A DNA stretch of 64,000 nt from Marinimicrobium sp038419845 (GCF_038419845.1 NZ_JBCAQT010000005.1:199691-263690), one strand, 5' to 3'. Numbered from the stretch's first letter, positions 53,918 through 63,108 are shown. Numbers and translations are program-made. Notes: a model not told the origin generated them from the sequence alone.

Positions 53918-54049
53918 TCGGAACCCTGTCGATCCATAGGTGTGGAAGAAATGCAAAGCGCGGGATTATATCGCATATGTTGGGCCTGATTCTATAAATT
54001 CAATGCCCGGAGTGCGCTATTCCCATTTAACTCTGAGAGAATTTGTGGT

Positions 54050-56101
54050 TTATTGGGCGGTTCGGTCCGCCAGTGTCGCCTTGACCAGGGCGTTGCGCTC
54101 CTCTTTGCTCAGCTGGCTGAAATCGGCGCTTTTCAGCTTGGCCAGCGAGATGGCCCGGCGCTGGTCGGCGAGCTGCCGGTGGATGCTTCCCAGGCAGTCC
54201 CGGAAGGCGGTCAGACTGTCGTAATCGGCCCGGGAGGGCTTGGCGGCCCGGGCGGCGCCCAGGGCGCCGGCGGCCACCAGCAGATCCTGCCCCGCAATCG
54301 CGGCCAGCTGCTCGGCCTCCCGCGCGCCGTGTGCTCCGCGCCAGTAGCCGATAATGTGAGCCAGCTGGTAATGCGGGCGTTCACGTACCAACTTTAGCAG
54401 CTCCCCCAGCGTCTGCAGCTCCGGTTCACTCTGTTCCAGCCAGAAATCGGGCGCCTCTTCGGCGCCGATCGCCGGATTGGCCAGCAGCAGGCCGATGGCC
54501 TTGCGCGCCGGCGGCATCAGGTAGCGTTTGCCCGCCCCCGGAGTGGCCGACCGGGACGGCTCTGCCCGGGTGTCGCTCTCCTGCGGGGCGTAGGCCTCCG
54601 GGGGCGGCTCTTCGTAATCGGGCGGCGGCACGTTGGGGTCGAAATGCCCGCTGTCTTGCTGTTCGTTTTCCCGACCGGAAGCGCCGGATCCCCCTGGCGC
54701 TCGGCGCTCGGCTGCTTCCCCGGTCTCTTTCGGGCCTCTTGAGTCCCTGGACTCTTGCGCTGCTCCCGCCTCTCCCGGCTGGGGCGCCAACACCACCGGT
54801 TCGCTGACCAGCTCCATCAGCGTGTCGCGATTCAGGCCGGTGCGGGTGGCGAGGTTATCGAACATCAACTCCCGAAAGACACCGCGCGGTAACTGATCCA
54901 GCAGCGGTGCGGCGCGCTTGCTCAGCAGGGCGCGGCCCTCCATGGTGCGGGGGTTGAGGTCCTTGCAAAGGGCGTCAAACAGGTAGTCTTCCAGCGGCAC
55001 GGCCATATCGACCATGTGGCTGAATTTCTCCGCGCCGACCTGACGCACCAGAGTGTCCGGGTCCTCACCCTGGGGCAGAAACAGAAACTTGACCTGCCGG
55101 CCGTCTTCCATCACCGGCAGGGCGGCGGCCAGGGCCCGCTCGGCGGCGGTCCGTCCGGCCTGGTCGCCATCAAAGCAGAACACCACTTCCCGGGTGTGCT
55201 TGAAGGCCAGAGCCAGATGCTCCTCGCCGCAGGCGGTGCCCAGCGTGGCCACGCCGTAGCGGATGCCGAACTGAGCCAGCGCTACCACGTCCATATAACC
55301 TTCTACCACCAGCAGGCGGGGCAGGTCGCGATGGGCTTGCCTGGCCTCGTACAGACCGTAGAGCTCCCGGCCCTTGTGAAACACCGGAGTTTCCGGTGAG
55401 TTCAGGTATTTGGGTTTGTCGTCCCCCAGGACCCGTCCGCCAAAACCGATCACCCGGCCGCGCAGGTCGTGGATGGGGAACATGATCCGGTGGCGGAAGC
55501 GGTCGTAGCGCTTGTTCTGTTCCGGCTGGTGGATGAGCATGCCGCCTTCGGTCAACAGCTGGCGCTCTTCCTCGCCGGTCCCCAGGGTGCGGAGCAGGTT
55601 GTCCCAGCCGGGGGGCGCAAAACCGATGCCGTAATCCCGGGCAATATGGCCGTCCAGCCCGCGGTGCTTGAGGTAGCGCACGGCTTCCTCGCGCCTCGGG
55701 TGCTGGCGCAACTGCAGGCGATAGTAACGGTCGGCCTGTTCCAGCAGGCTGTAGATGCTCTTGCGCGCTTCGGCCCGTTTTTGCTGGGCCGGCGTCTGTT
55801 CCTCCTTGGGCACTTCCAGGCCCTGGAGGTGAGCCAGCTGCTCCACCGCTTCGGGGAACCCCAGCCGCTCGTAATCCATGAGAAAACCCACGGCATTGCC
55901 GGTGGCGCCGCAGCCGAAGCAGTAGTAGAACTGCTTATCGGGGCTGACGGTGAACGAGGGCGTTTTTTCGTCGTGAAAGGGGCAGCAGGCGCTGTAGTTC
56001 TTGCCGGTCTTTTTCAGCTTGACGCGGTGGTCCACCACCTCCACCAGATCAACCCGGTCGAGGAGCTCGTCGATAAAGCTTTGTGGAATCAATCCGGCCA
56101 T
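54050..56101 (-). CDS. dnaG: DNA primase
   Basis: A 683-residue primase making RNA primers for replication. It has the CHC2 zinc site CPFH ... CFGCG (about residues 40-65), a TOPRIM catalytic core with VVEGYMDVVALAQFG (near 265) and CFDGDQAGR (near 312), and a DnaB-binding C-terminal domain from about residue 530. A low-complexity Pro/Glu/Ser/Gly-rich linker of some 90 residues (about 435-525) separates the last two and makes the protein about 100 residues longer than E. coli DnaG. Confidence 0.95.
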   Translation of the reverse strand: MAGLIPQSFIDELLDRVDLVEVVDHRVKLKKTGKNYSACCPFHDEKTPSFTVSPDKQFYYCFGCGATGNAVGFLMDYERLGFPEAVEQLAHLQGLEVPKEEQTPAQQKRAEARKSIYSLLEQADRYYRLQLRQHPRREEAVRYLKHRGLDGHIARDYGIGFAPPGWDNLLRTLGTGEEERQLLTEGGMLIHQPEQNKRYDRFRHRIMFPIHDLRGRVIGFGGRVLGDDKPKYLNSPETPVFHKGRELYGLYEARQAHRDLPRLLVVEGYMDVVALAQFGIRYGVATLGTACGEEHLALAFKHTREVVFCFDGDQAGRTAAERALAAALPVMEDGRQVKFLFLPQGEDPDTLVRQVGAEKFSHMVDMAVPLEDYLFDALCKDLNPRTMEGRALLSKRAAPLLDQLPRGVFRELMFDNLATRTGLNRDTLMELVSEPVVLAPQPGEAGAAQESRDSRGPKETGEAAERRAPGGSGASGRENEQQDSGHFDPNVPPPDYEEPPPEAYAPQESDTRAEPSRSATPGAGKRYLMPPARKAIGLLLANPAIGAEEAPDFWLEQSEPELQTLGELLKLVRERPHYQLAHIIGYWRGAHGAREAEQLAAIAGQDLLVAAGALGAARAAKPSRADYDSLTAFRDCLGSIHRQLADQRRAISLAKLKSADFSQLSKEERNALVKATLADRTAQ

Positions 56102-56148
56102 AGCGCCTTATTGTAGCGGGTAAGGGGCTTCGACGGCATCGCCCGTCG

Positions 56149-56601
56149 TCAGCCCAGCTTCGCCTTCAAGCGCTTGCTGACGTCGGCCATGTCGGCCCGA
56201 CCCTGAACCTGGGGTTTGAGGACGCCCATCACCGCGCCCATTTCTTTCATGCTGCTGGCGCCCGTCTGGGCAATGGCGTCGGCCACGAGCTGGTCCAGCT
56301 CGGCGTCGCTCAGCGGCTGCGGCAGAAACTCCTGGATGGTGTCGATCTCGAAGCGTTCCTGGTCGGCCAGATCATCGCGCCCGGCCTCCCGGTACTGCTG
56401 TTCCGAGTCGCGCCGTTGCTTGACCATTTTGTCGAGCACCGCGAGCACCCGGGCGTCATCGAGTTCGATGCGCTCGTCCACTTCAATGCGCTTGAATTCG
56501 GACGTCACCAGACGCAAAACCGCCACGCGCGCCTTTTCACGGGCGCGCATAGCGGTCTTGAGGGTGTCGTTGATGCGTTTCTGCAGCTCTGAGGCGGGCA
56601 T
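56149..56601 (-). CDS. GatB/YqeY-domain protein
   Basis: A 150-residue helical protein of the YqeY family, related to the tRNA-binding tail of GatB. It has the early LQKRINDTLKTAMRAREKARV and the GAVMGVLKPQVQGRADM segments. It usually sits between rpsU and dnaG, as here. Function is not established; a link to tRNA amidation is guessed from the GatB similarity. Confidence 0.92.
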   Translation of the reverse strand: MPASELQKRINDTLKTAMRAREKARVAVLRLVTSEFKRIEVDERIELDDARVLAVLDKMVKQRRDSEQQYREAGRDDLADQERFEIDTIQEFLPQPLSDAELDQLVADAIAQTGASSMKEMGAVMGVLKPQVQGRADMADVSKRLKAKLG

Positions 56602-56741
56602 CAGCGTCTTCCTGTCATGTGATTCTGGTCAGTGCTCAATCGCATAGGAGCCCTCAAACCCGGCGCAACGCCTGGGGAGGGCTCTTGTAGCCCGCTAAAG
56701 GCTCTCTTGAGGCCCACTAGGTAGGCCCGGTTCCGGTCTGC

Positions 56742-56957
56742 TTAATACAGACGCTGGAACTTGCGGTTTTCGCGCTGGACCTTCTTGGCGTGACGCTTCA
56801 CCGCCGCAGCAGCCTTGCGCTTACGCACGGCTGTGGGCTTCTCATAAGCTTCACGGCTGCGAACTTCGGACAAAATGCCGGCTTTTTCACAAGAGCGCTT
56901 AAAGCGGCGCAGCGCGACGTCAAACGGCTCGTTGTCTTTAATCTTTACTGAAGGCAT
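56742..56957 (-). CDS. rpsU: Ribosomal protein bS21
   Basis: A 71-residue basic protein of the 30S subunit, the standard length. It begins PSVKIKDNEPFDVALRRFKR, and ends KKVQRENRKFQRLY. ATG 56957 is chosen; an in-frame start six codons earlier is unsupported. First gene of the rpsU-yqeY-dnaG-rpoD operon and divergent from tsaD. Confidence 0.97.
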   Translation of the reverse strand: MPSVKIKDNEPFDVALRRFKRSCEKAGILSEVRSREAYEKPTAVRKRKAAAAVKRHAKKVQRENRKFQRLY

Positions 56958-57123
56958 GCGGTTACCTTTACTCAATTAATTCGCCCCGGAGGCTCTCATT
57001 GGGCTCCGGGATCCGAGGGGCGTGGATTCTAACCACTTCTGCAGTTCGCTGCAACTGGTTCTTGAGAGCAGAGAACTATATCATACGCGCACTTTCATTT
57101 TAGAGCGTCTTTCGGGTGAGTGC

Positions 57124-58161
57124 ATGCGTGTATTGGGTATCGAAACATCCTGCGATGAGACCGGCATCGCCCTGTACGACAGCGAACAGGGGCTGCTGGG
57201 GCACACCCTCTACAGCCAGGTCCAGGTCCACGCCGAATACGGCGGGGTAGTGCCCGAGCTGGCCTCGCGCGACCATGTGCGCAAACTGCTGCCGCTGGTG
57301 CGCCAGGTCATGACCGAGACTGGCACCAGCCGCGAGGACATAGACGCCATCGCCTACACCGCCGGCCCGGGCCTGATCGGGGCCCTCATTGTGGGCGCCT
57401 CGGTCGGCCGGGCCCTGGCCTACGGCTGGGGCGTGCCGGCGCTGGCCGTGCATCACATGGAAGGCCACCTGCTGGCCCCCATGCTCGAAGCCGACCCGCC
57501 CGGCTTTCCCTTCGTGGCGCTACTGGTCTCGGGCGGCCACACCCAGCTGGTCAAAGTGGAAGGCATCGGCCAATACCAGATGCTGGGCGAATCCCTGGAC
57601 GACGCAGCGGGCGAAGCCTTCGACAAAGCCGCCAAAATGCTCGACCTGGACTACCCCGGCGGCCCCGAAATCGCCCGGCTCGCCGAAAAGGGAGAGCCCG
57701 GCCGGTTCAAATTCCCGCGCCCCATGGTCGACCGCCCCGGTCTGGACTTCAGCTTCAGCGGCCTGAAAACCTATACCCTGAACACCGTGGCCGACCACGC
57801 CCAGGAAGACGGCCTGCCCGGCGAACAGACCTGCGCCGACATCGCCCACGCCTTCCAGGAAGCGGTGGTCAGCACCCTGGCAATCAAATGCCGGCGCGCA
57901 CTGGAACAGACCGGCCAGAAAACCCTGATCATCGCCGGCGGCGTCTCGGCCAACAAGCGGTTGCGCGAAGAGCTGGAAACCAGCCTCGCCAAAATCAACG
58001 CCCGGGTCTACTACGCCCGCCACGAATTCTGCACCGACAATGGCGCCATGATCGCCTACGCCGGCTGCCAGCGCCTGCTCGCCGGCCAGTCAGAACCGCT
58101 GGCCGTCACCGTCCGCGCCCGCTGGGACCTGGAAAGCCTGCCCGCTGTTAACCTCCCATAA
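57124..58161 (+). CDS. tsaD: tRNA N6-threonylcarbamoyladenosine transferase TsaD
   Basis: A 345-residue ASKHA-fold enzyme that, with TsaB/TsaE, places threonylcarbamoyl on A37 of ANN-decoding tRNAs. It has RVLGIETSCDETGIALYD, the Fe/Zn-binding His pair in HHMEGHL (near residue 111-117), LVSGGHTQL and IIAGGVSANKRLR. ATG 57124 gives the conserved N-terminus; an upstream frame extension to 57022 is not protein-like. Divergent from rpsU, the usual arrangement. Confidence 0.96.
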   Translation: MRVLGIETSCDETGIALYDSEQGLLGHTLYSQVQVHAEYGGVVPELASRDHVRKLLPLVRQVMTETGTSREDIDAIAYTAGPGLIGALIVGASVGRALAYGWGVPALAVHHMEGHLLAPMLEADPPGFPFVALLVSGGHTQLVKVEGIGQYQMLGESLDDAAGEAFDKAAKMLDLDYPGGPEIARLAEKGEPGRFKFPRPMVDRPGLDFSFSGLKTYTLNTVADHAQEDGLPGEQTCADIAHAFQEAVVSTLAIKCRRALEQTGQKTLIIAGGVSANKRLREELETSLAKINARVYYARHEFCTDNGAMIAYAGCQRLLAGQSEPLAVTVRARWDLESLPAVNLP

Positions 58162-58187
58162 ACGACATAAGGGTTTGAGGAACAAGC

Positions 58188-58547
58188 ATGGATATCGTCT
58201 ACATCAGAGACCTGCAAGTGAACACCATCATCGGCATCTACGACTGGGAGCGGGAAGTGCGCCAGACCATCAGCCTCGACCTGGAAATGGCCTCCGACAT
58301 CCGCCGGGCCGCCGAAACCGATGATATCCAATACGCCCTCAACTACAAAGCCGTCTCCAAACGACTCATCGCCTACCTCGAAAAACGCGACGCCCAACTC
58401 GTCGAAGCCCTCGCCGAAGAAGTCGCCACCATCGTAAGAGAAGAATTCGGCGTCGCCTGGGTCAAACTCAGACTCAGCAAACCCGGCGCCCTGCGCGGCG
58501 CGCGCGACGTCGGCCTGATCATCGAACGGGGGGAGAAACCGGCATGA
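58188..58547 (+). CDS. folB: Dihydroneopterin aldolase
   Basis: A 119-residue enzyme of folate synthesis that splits dihydroneopterin to hydroxymethyl-dihydropterin. It has the family opening VYIRDLQVNTIIGIYDWERE and YALNYKAVSKRLIAYLE, with Lys of LRLSKPGALRG as the catalytic residue. Its stop overlaps the ATG of folK, so the two successive pathway steps are coupled. Confidence 0.95.
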   Translation: MDIVYIRDLQVNTIIGIYDWEREVRQTISLDLEMASDIRRAAETDDIQYALNYKAVSKRLIAYLEKRDAQLVEALAEEVATIVREEFGVAWVKLRLSKPGALRGARDVGLIIERGEKPA

Positions 58548-59056
58548 CCCAGGTGTACCTCAGCCTCGGCAGCAACATTGACCGGTACCGGCACATCAGT
58601 GCCGGACTGGACGCCCTGCAACAACACTACGGAGAATTGCAGATCTCGCCGGTGTTCGAAAGCGAAGCCGTCGGCTTTGACGGCAGTAACTTTCTCAACC
58701 TAGTCGTCGGCATCGACACCGAGCGGCCCATCGCCGAACTGTCCGACCAGCTCAAACAGATCGAAGACGACAACGGCCGCCGGCGCGAAGGCCCCAAATT
58801 CAGCTCGCGTACCCTGGACATCGACATCCTGACCTACGGAGACTTCGTCGGCGAAGAAGCGGGCGTGGTGATCCCCCGGGACGAAATCACCAAAAATGCA
58901 TTCGTCCTCTGGCCGCTGACGATCATCGCGCCGGACACCGAACACCCCAGCCTGGGGCAAACCTACGGACAACTCTGGGAAGCGTACGACAAAACCCGGC
59001 AAAAACTCTGGCCGGTCGAGTTTCAATGGCGCGGAGAAACGATCTCCCGTGCATAA
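58544..59056 (+). CDS. folK: 2-amino-4-hydroxy-6-hydroxymethyldihydropteridine pyrophosphokinase
   Basis: A 170-residue enzyme transferring pyrophosphate from ATP to the product of FolB. It begins VYLSLGSNIDRYRHI and contains SRTLDIDILTYGD, the family's Mg2+/pterin-binding signature (Asp pair), and the VIPRDEI motif. Overlaps folB by four bases and ends just before a terminator. Confidence 0.95.
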   Translation: MTQVYLSLGSNIDRYRHISAGLDALQQHYGELQISPVFESEAVGFDGSNFLNLVVGIDTERPIAELSDQLKQIEDDNGRRREGPKFSSRTLDIDILTYGDFVGEEAGVVIPRDEITKNAFVLWPLTIIAPDTEHPSLGQTYGQLWEAYDKTRQKLWPVEFQWRGETISRA

Positions 59057-59082
59057 AAAACGGCCGGGAGGCCGGCCGTTTT
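59057..59082. terminator. Bidirectional terminator between folK and hsp20
   Basis: An 11-bp perfect stem (AAAACGGCCGG and complement) with a GAGG loop, right after the folK stop. Runs of T on both flanks (six on the minus side) let it serve both convergent genes. Confidence 0.85.
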
Positions 59083-59115
59083 CGGGAGCGTTCAACGAAT
59101 CAGTGAGTTGAGAGA

Positions 59116-59544
59116 TCAGTGAATTTCGATCCGCTTGCTCACCGCCTGCTTCTCTTCCAGTCTGGGCACATTTAACTTCAGCAGCCCGTCTTTGAACTCC
59201 GCTTTGATGTCTTGGTCCTTGACGTCGGTTCCCAGGTTGAAGCTGCGGACAAACTTGCCGTAGCGACGCTCCTGGCGAATCACCCGACCTTCTTTTTCCT
59301 CCTTGTCTTCGTAACGGGACTCGGCGCTGATGGTCAGGATGCCGTTATCCAGAGTGACGTCGATGTCTTTCTTGTCGACTCCGGGTAACTCGGCACTGAT
59401 CTCATACCGGTCTTTTTTCTCGGAGACATCCACTCGCGGAGCGAAGGGAACGTCCCCCTGGTTTTGCGTCGTTGTCGGTGCCAAGAAGTTGTCAAACAGA
59501 TTGTCGAAATCAAACAGTGAAGTGTTGCGTGGTAACAGGTTCAT
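59116..59544 (-). CDS. Hsp20-family small heat-shock protein
   Basis: A 142-residue alpha-crystallin chaperone that holds unfolding proteins. The alpha-crystallin domain spans about residues 38-135, with PRVDVSEKKDRYEISAELPG, DVTLDNGILTISAE and the closing FKDGLLKLNVPR (containing the GLL/GVL-type motif); the tail is KRIEIH. ATG 59544 sits seven bases behind a perfect AAAGGAGGTG site. A heat-shock-type promoter is visible upstream (59593-59620). Confidence 0.93.
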   Translation of the reverse strand: MNLLPRNTSLFDFDNLFDNFLAPTTTQNQGDVPFAPRVDVSEKKDRYEISAELPGVDKKDIDVTLDNGILTISAESRYEDKEEKEGRVIRQERRYGKFVRSFNLGTDVKDQDIKAEFKDGLLKLNVPRLEEKQAVSKRIEIH

Positions 59545-59592
59545 AATTAACACCTCCTTTGAATCTCCAGAGCCAATCTCTGTTCACTTCTA

Positions 59593-59620
59593 ATTGTGGG
59601 GGCATAACCGCCGTTTTCAA
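59593..59620 (-). promoter_or_regulatory. Sigma-32-like promoter of hsp20
   Basis: Read on the minus strand there is TTGAAA (-35) and CCCCCACAAT (-10) separated by about 12 bases, near the CTTGAA/CCCCATnT heat-shock consensus. It lies about 50-75 bases before the hsp20 ATG. Confidence 0.45.
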
Positions 59621-59680
59621 TTGATCTAGCGCAAAGAAAAAGGGAATATTCAGCGTTGGCGGCAGACAAATTACCAAGCG

Positions 59681-60424
59681 CTAGCTCACGCTTCGGCCGC
59701 CATCCACCGCAATAATCTGTCCGGTTATATAAGGCGCTTTTTTAATTAAAAACAGAATGGTTTCGGCGATATCTTCGGGGCCGCCGGGGCGACCAAGAGG
59801 AACGCGATCCAGAATCTTCTGTTTGCCCTCATCGTCCAGAGAGGCTTCCTGCTCGGGCCAGAGGATGGCGCCCGGGGCGATGCCGTTGACTCTGATCTCC
59901 GGTGCCAGCTCGCGCGCCAGCGACCTGGTCAGCATCACGTTGCCCGCCTTGGCAGCGCAATAAATGGGGTGGTTTTTCAGCGGCCGCTCGGCGTGCACGT
60001 CGGCCATATTGATGATCACTCCACGGTTTTTACGCAAGGGCTCGGCCAGCGCCTGGGCGAGAAAAAAGGGCGCTTTGAGGTTGCTGTTGAGCAGATCATC
60101 CCACTGGGCTTCATCGGCGTCCCCCACCGGGGTCGGGTAAAAACTCGAGGCGTTGTTGACCAGAGCATCCAGTCGGCCCCAGGGCTTGAGCGCCTGTTCC
60201 GCGAGTTGGTCAATGTCGTCGAGCCGGTTCAGGTCGGCCTGGGCGGCGATAGCGGAATCGGGCCGGATCTGATTGAGCTCCTCCACCAACTGGTTGGCGT
60301 CTTCGGAGGAAGAGCGGTAATGGATGACGATGTTGAAACCGGCGTTGTGCAGAGTGCGTGCAGTTTGCGCTCCGATCCGGCGGGCGGCGCCGGTCAGCAG
60401 TGCAACGGGGGTTTCCTGAGTCAT
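59681..60424 (-). CDS. Pteridine reductase (SDR family, FolM-like)
   Basis: A 247-residue short-chain dehydrogenase. The cofactor loop TGAARRIG with two arginines (instead of the usual TGxxxGIG) is the pteridine reductase signature and selects NADPH. The active site has Tyr and Lys in YCAAKAG (near residue 160). It probably reduces dihydropterins or dihydrofolate. The folate genes folB-folK lie only 0.6 kb away on the other strand, in line with this role. Confidence 0.85.
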   Translation of the reverse strand: MTQETPVALLTGAARRIGAQTARTLHNAGFNIVIHYRSSSEDANQLVEELNQIRPDSAIAAQADLNRLDDIDQLAEQALKPWGRLDALVNNASSFYPTPVGDADEAQWDDLLNSNLKAPFFLAQALAEPLRKNRGVIINMADVHAERPLKNHPIYCAAKAGNVMLTRSLARELAPEIRVNGIAPGAILWPEQEASLDDEGKQKILDRVPLGRPGGPEDIAETILFLIKKAPYITGQIIAVDGGRSVS

Positions 60425-60490
60425 GATCGGTTCTCGTGTCAGTCAATGGATGGACGAAGTTGTCTGTTACGGGCGTGAACCGGTCTGGGA

Positions 60491-61726
60491 TCAGTCCGGG
60501 CGGTTCGTGCCCGCGCGCAATTCACCCAGCCGAGCCAATCGCTCCCGCTCCAGGGCTTCGCCGAATTCCTTGCCGGTCAGGCCGCGTTCGGCGATGGCCC
60601 GGTTGTCGATGCTCTGGCATATCCTTAATGCTTGGCGTAGGTAGTCGGCCTGGGGGTAATCGCGTTGTTCAAAGCCGGTGCGGCCCCGGGCGTCCGCCTC
60701 ACAACAGAGTAGAAACTGTTCAAACCGCTCGGATCGGCGGAAGGCATCGGAGGCTTTCAGGACCTTCAGCAGGGTTTTGGGCTTGAGCTCCAGGGCGCGG
60801 TGGCAGTGGGTGTGGTATTCCGCCGCCAGCAACGCCAGTGCCCGGTAATCCTTGGGCGCGGCCACGCGTTTGCACAGCGCCTTGACCAGGGGCAGGCTGC
60901 GTTGCTCGTGGTTGATATGCCGGGGCCACTCGTCCTCGGGTGTCTGACCCTTACCCAGATCGTGGGTCAGCGCCGCAAACCGGACCGGCGTCTGGTCGCT
61001 CAGTTGCGCGGCCTGTTGCATGACCATCAGGCAGTGTTCACCGGTGTCGATTTCCGGGTGATGCTCGGCGGTCTGGGGCACACCGAAGAGGGCGTCCACC
61101 TCCGGCAGCACTCTGGCCAGGGCGCCACAGTCGCGCAGGCTGCGGATAAACACCTCCGGGTTGCGTTCGCCCAGAGCGCGTTCCATTTCCTTCCAGACCC
61201 GTTCGGGGACCAGGTGGTCCACTTCGCCGTTGTCCACCATCGAACGCATCAGCGCCAGGGTGTCATCGGCAATGCGAAAGCCCAGGTGATGGTAACGGGC
61301 GGCAAAGCGGGCGGTGCGCAACACACGTACCGGGTCTTCGGAAAAGGCCGGAGACACATGGCGCAGGAGCCGGTCCTCCAGATCGCGAGCGCCGCCGTAC
61401 GGATCCACCAATTGCCCCTGCTCGTCTTCGGCCATGGCGTTGATGGTCAGATCCCGCCGTCGCAGGTCGTCCTCCAGAGTGATGTCGGGATCGGCGTGAA
61501 ACTGGAAGCCGGTATAGCCGGGCGCCGTTTTGCGCTCGGTGCGGGCCAGTGCGTATTCCTCCCGGGTTTTCGGATGCAGGAATACCGGGAAGTCCTTGCC
61601 CACCGGGGTAAAGCCCTGCGCTTCCAGCTCTTCGGGTCGGGCGCCGACCACGACCCAGTCGCGTTCAGAATAGGGGTAGCCCAGGCGTTTGTCGCGGACC
61701 GCTCCGCCTACGAGATAGGTTTGCAT
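60491..61726 (-). CDS. cca: CCA-adding multifunctional tRNA nucleotidyltransferase
   Basis: A 411-residue enzyme that builds or repairs the CCA end of tRNA. It opens MQTYLVGGAVRDKRLGYPY, has the nucleotidyltransferase DxD in RDWVVVGA and RRRDLTINAMAED, and the C-terminal HD domain (LTHDLGKGQTPEDEWPRH) adding phosphatase/phosphodiesterase activity as in E. coli Cca. ATG 61726 is chosen from this N-terminus. Confidence 0.95.
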   Translation of the reverse strand: MQTYLVGGAVRDKRLGYPYSERDWVVVGARPEELEAQGFTPVGKDFPVFLHPKTREEYALARTERKTAPGYTGFQFHADPDITLEDDLRRRDLTINAMAEDEQGQLVDPYGGARDLEDRLLRHVSPAFSEDPVRVLRTARFAARYHHLGFRIADDTLALMRSMVDNGEVDHLVPERVWKEMERALGERNPEVFIRSLRDCGALARVLPEVDALFGVPQTAEHHPEIDTGEHCLMVMQQAAQLSDQTPVRFAALTHDLGKGQTPEDEWPRHINHEQRSLPLVKALCKRVAAPKDYRALALLAAEYHTHCHRALELKPKTLLKVLKASDAFRRSERFEQFLLCCEADARGRTGFEQRDYPQADYLRQALRICQSIDNRAIAERGLTGKEFGEALERERLARLGELRAGTNRPD

Positions 61727-61879
61727 AGAATTCTGGTCAAAGTTGAATGAATCAGGCGTCATTGCTGACAGGTTTTTATGGTGACATAAAAAACCGCCGG
61801 TTGCTCGTTGTGCTTTTTGCCCGCTTCGATTAAGGTATGGGTTCGATTTGATTTTAACGGGTTTCCAGCTGTGTTTTTC

Positions 61880-61972
61880 ATGCCGATGGTCATCAAGATG
61901 GTAGCGGTGCGCGCCCTGCGTTGGGCGGTGCTGGCACGTCTGTGGGCGCGGCGGAAAACAGGAATGGAATAA
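61880..61972 (+). CDS. Possible 30-residue leader peptide ahead of the DMT transporter
   Basis: A 30-codon ORF ending 23 bases before a strong terminator. The product is basic and hydrophobic (VAVRALRWAVLARLWARRK). No clear ribosome site precedes the ATG. The order short ORF, terminator, transporter resembles an attenuator, but the case is weak. Confidence 0.25.
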   Translation: MPMVIKMVAVRALRWAVLARLWARRKTGME

Positions 61973-61995
61973 CCCGATACACCATTTTCGTTTTC

Positions 61996-62026
61996 AAAAA
62001 GCCGCAGCCTCCTCTGCGGCTTTTTT
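61996..62026 (+). terminator. Terminator hairpin upstream of the DMT transporter gene
   Basis: GCCGCAG pairs with CTGCGGC (62001-62007, 62014-62020), the stem extending through five A-T pairs. Six T residues follow on the plus strand. It lies 47 bases before the transporter's GTG, so it either ends an upstream leader RNA or regulates the transporter. Confidence 0.75.
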
Positions 62027-62072
62027 CGTTTGGGGCCGCAGCAGGGAAGTGGCAACGCATAAGGAGTTCGCC

Positions 62073-62978
62073 GTGCAGGTTTATCTGGCCTATGGTCTGG
62101 TGGTTCTGATCTGGTCCACCACCCCGCTCGCCATTCAATGGAGCAGTGACAGTGTGTCGTTTCTGACCGCCGTCGCCGCGCGCATGTCGCTGGCCTCGGC
62201 GCTGGCGTTGATTCTGGTGGCGCTGATGCGCCGGTCCCTGTTCGTTCAGCCCGGCGTCTGGAAAGTCTATGCGGCCGCGTCCTTCGGTATTTTTCCCAAC
62301 ATGCTGGTGGTCTACTGGTCCGCGCAGTTCATTCCCTCGGGTTTGATCGCGGTGATTTTCGCCCTGTCGCCCTTTGTGACCGGAATGATGAGCTGGCTGA
62401 TTCTGCGGGAGAACCCGTTCAACCGTCGACGCCTGCTGGCGCTGCTGGTGGCCCTGACGGGACTGGTGATCATTTTCTGGGATCAGCTGCAGATTGATGC
62501 CCGCTCGGCGTTCGGTATCGGCGGCATTCTGCTCTCCTGCGGGCTTTTCAGTCTGAGCAGTGTGAGTCTCAAGCGTCTCGATCGGGGCACGGGGCCACTG
62601 GAGCAGACCGCTGGCGCTCTGCTGTTTGCCTTGCCCGGGCTGTTGCTCTGTTGGTGGTGGTTTGATGGCGCGCGTCCCGAAGCCGTGTCGTCGAAGACCC
62701 TGGCAGGCATCCTGTACCTGGCCACCTTCGGCTCCCTGCTGGGCTTTACGCTGTTCTATTACGTGCTGAAAAAACTCACACCCAGTGCCGTGTCATTGAT
62801 TACCCTGATGACGCCGGTGCTGGCACTGTTGATCGGGGCCTTTCTCGCCCAGGAGGCCGTGTCCGGTTCCCTGGCGCTGGGCGCCGCTCTGGTGCTGTTG
62901 GCACTGTTGGGGTACCTGGATCTGGGGCTGGAGCGAAGGCTTTTACGGTGGGTCGGGGCGGCGGGGGATTCAACATAG
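62073..62978 (+). CDS. EamA/DMT-family transporter
   Basis: A 301-residue inner-membrane protein with ten predicted helices in two EamA repeats (the first has STTPLAIQWSSDSVSFLTAV, the second LLGFTLFYYVLKKLTPSAVS and LMTPVLALLIG). The family exports amino acids and other metabolites; the substrate is unknown. GTG 62073 has AAGGAG six bases upstream, preferred to GTG 62049. A terminator-like hairpin precedes it. Confidence 0.88.
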   Translation: MQVYLAYGLVVLIWSTTPLAIQWSSDSVSFLTAVAARMSLASALALILVALMRRSLFVQPGVWKVYAAASFGIFPNMLVVYWSAQFIPSGLIAVIFALSPFVTGMMSWLILRENPFNRRRLLALLVALTGLVIIFWDQLQIDARSAFGIGGILLSCGLFSLSSVSLKRLDRGTGPLEQTAGALLFALPGLLLCWWWFDGARPEAVSSKTLAGILYLATFGSLLGFTLFYYVLKKLTPSAVSLITLMTPVLALLIGAFLAQEAVSGSLALGAALVLLALLGYLDLGLERRLLRWVGAAGDST

Positions 62979-62994
62979 AAGCCCTGCCTTACGG

Positions 62995-63035
62995 TGGTGC
63001 ACAGAGGGGAGTGTCCATGCTTTATATTGGTGCAA
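62995..63035 (+). promoter_or_regulatory. Two NtrC-like half sites upstream of the TorF porin
   Basis: TGGTGCA occurs at 62995-63001 and TGGTGCAA at 63028-63035, each matching half of the NtrC site (TGCACCA-N5-TGGTGCA). They lie about 75-115 bases before the sigma-54-like promoter, a normal enhancer distance. The opposite half sites are poor. Confidence 0.4.
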
Positions 63036-63108
63036 TAAAAAATTGGCTGCTTTGGGAATCCGATGGTTGTCTGCCCTTAAGTGTTTGAAATTAAAGGATA
63101 ATTAAAAG

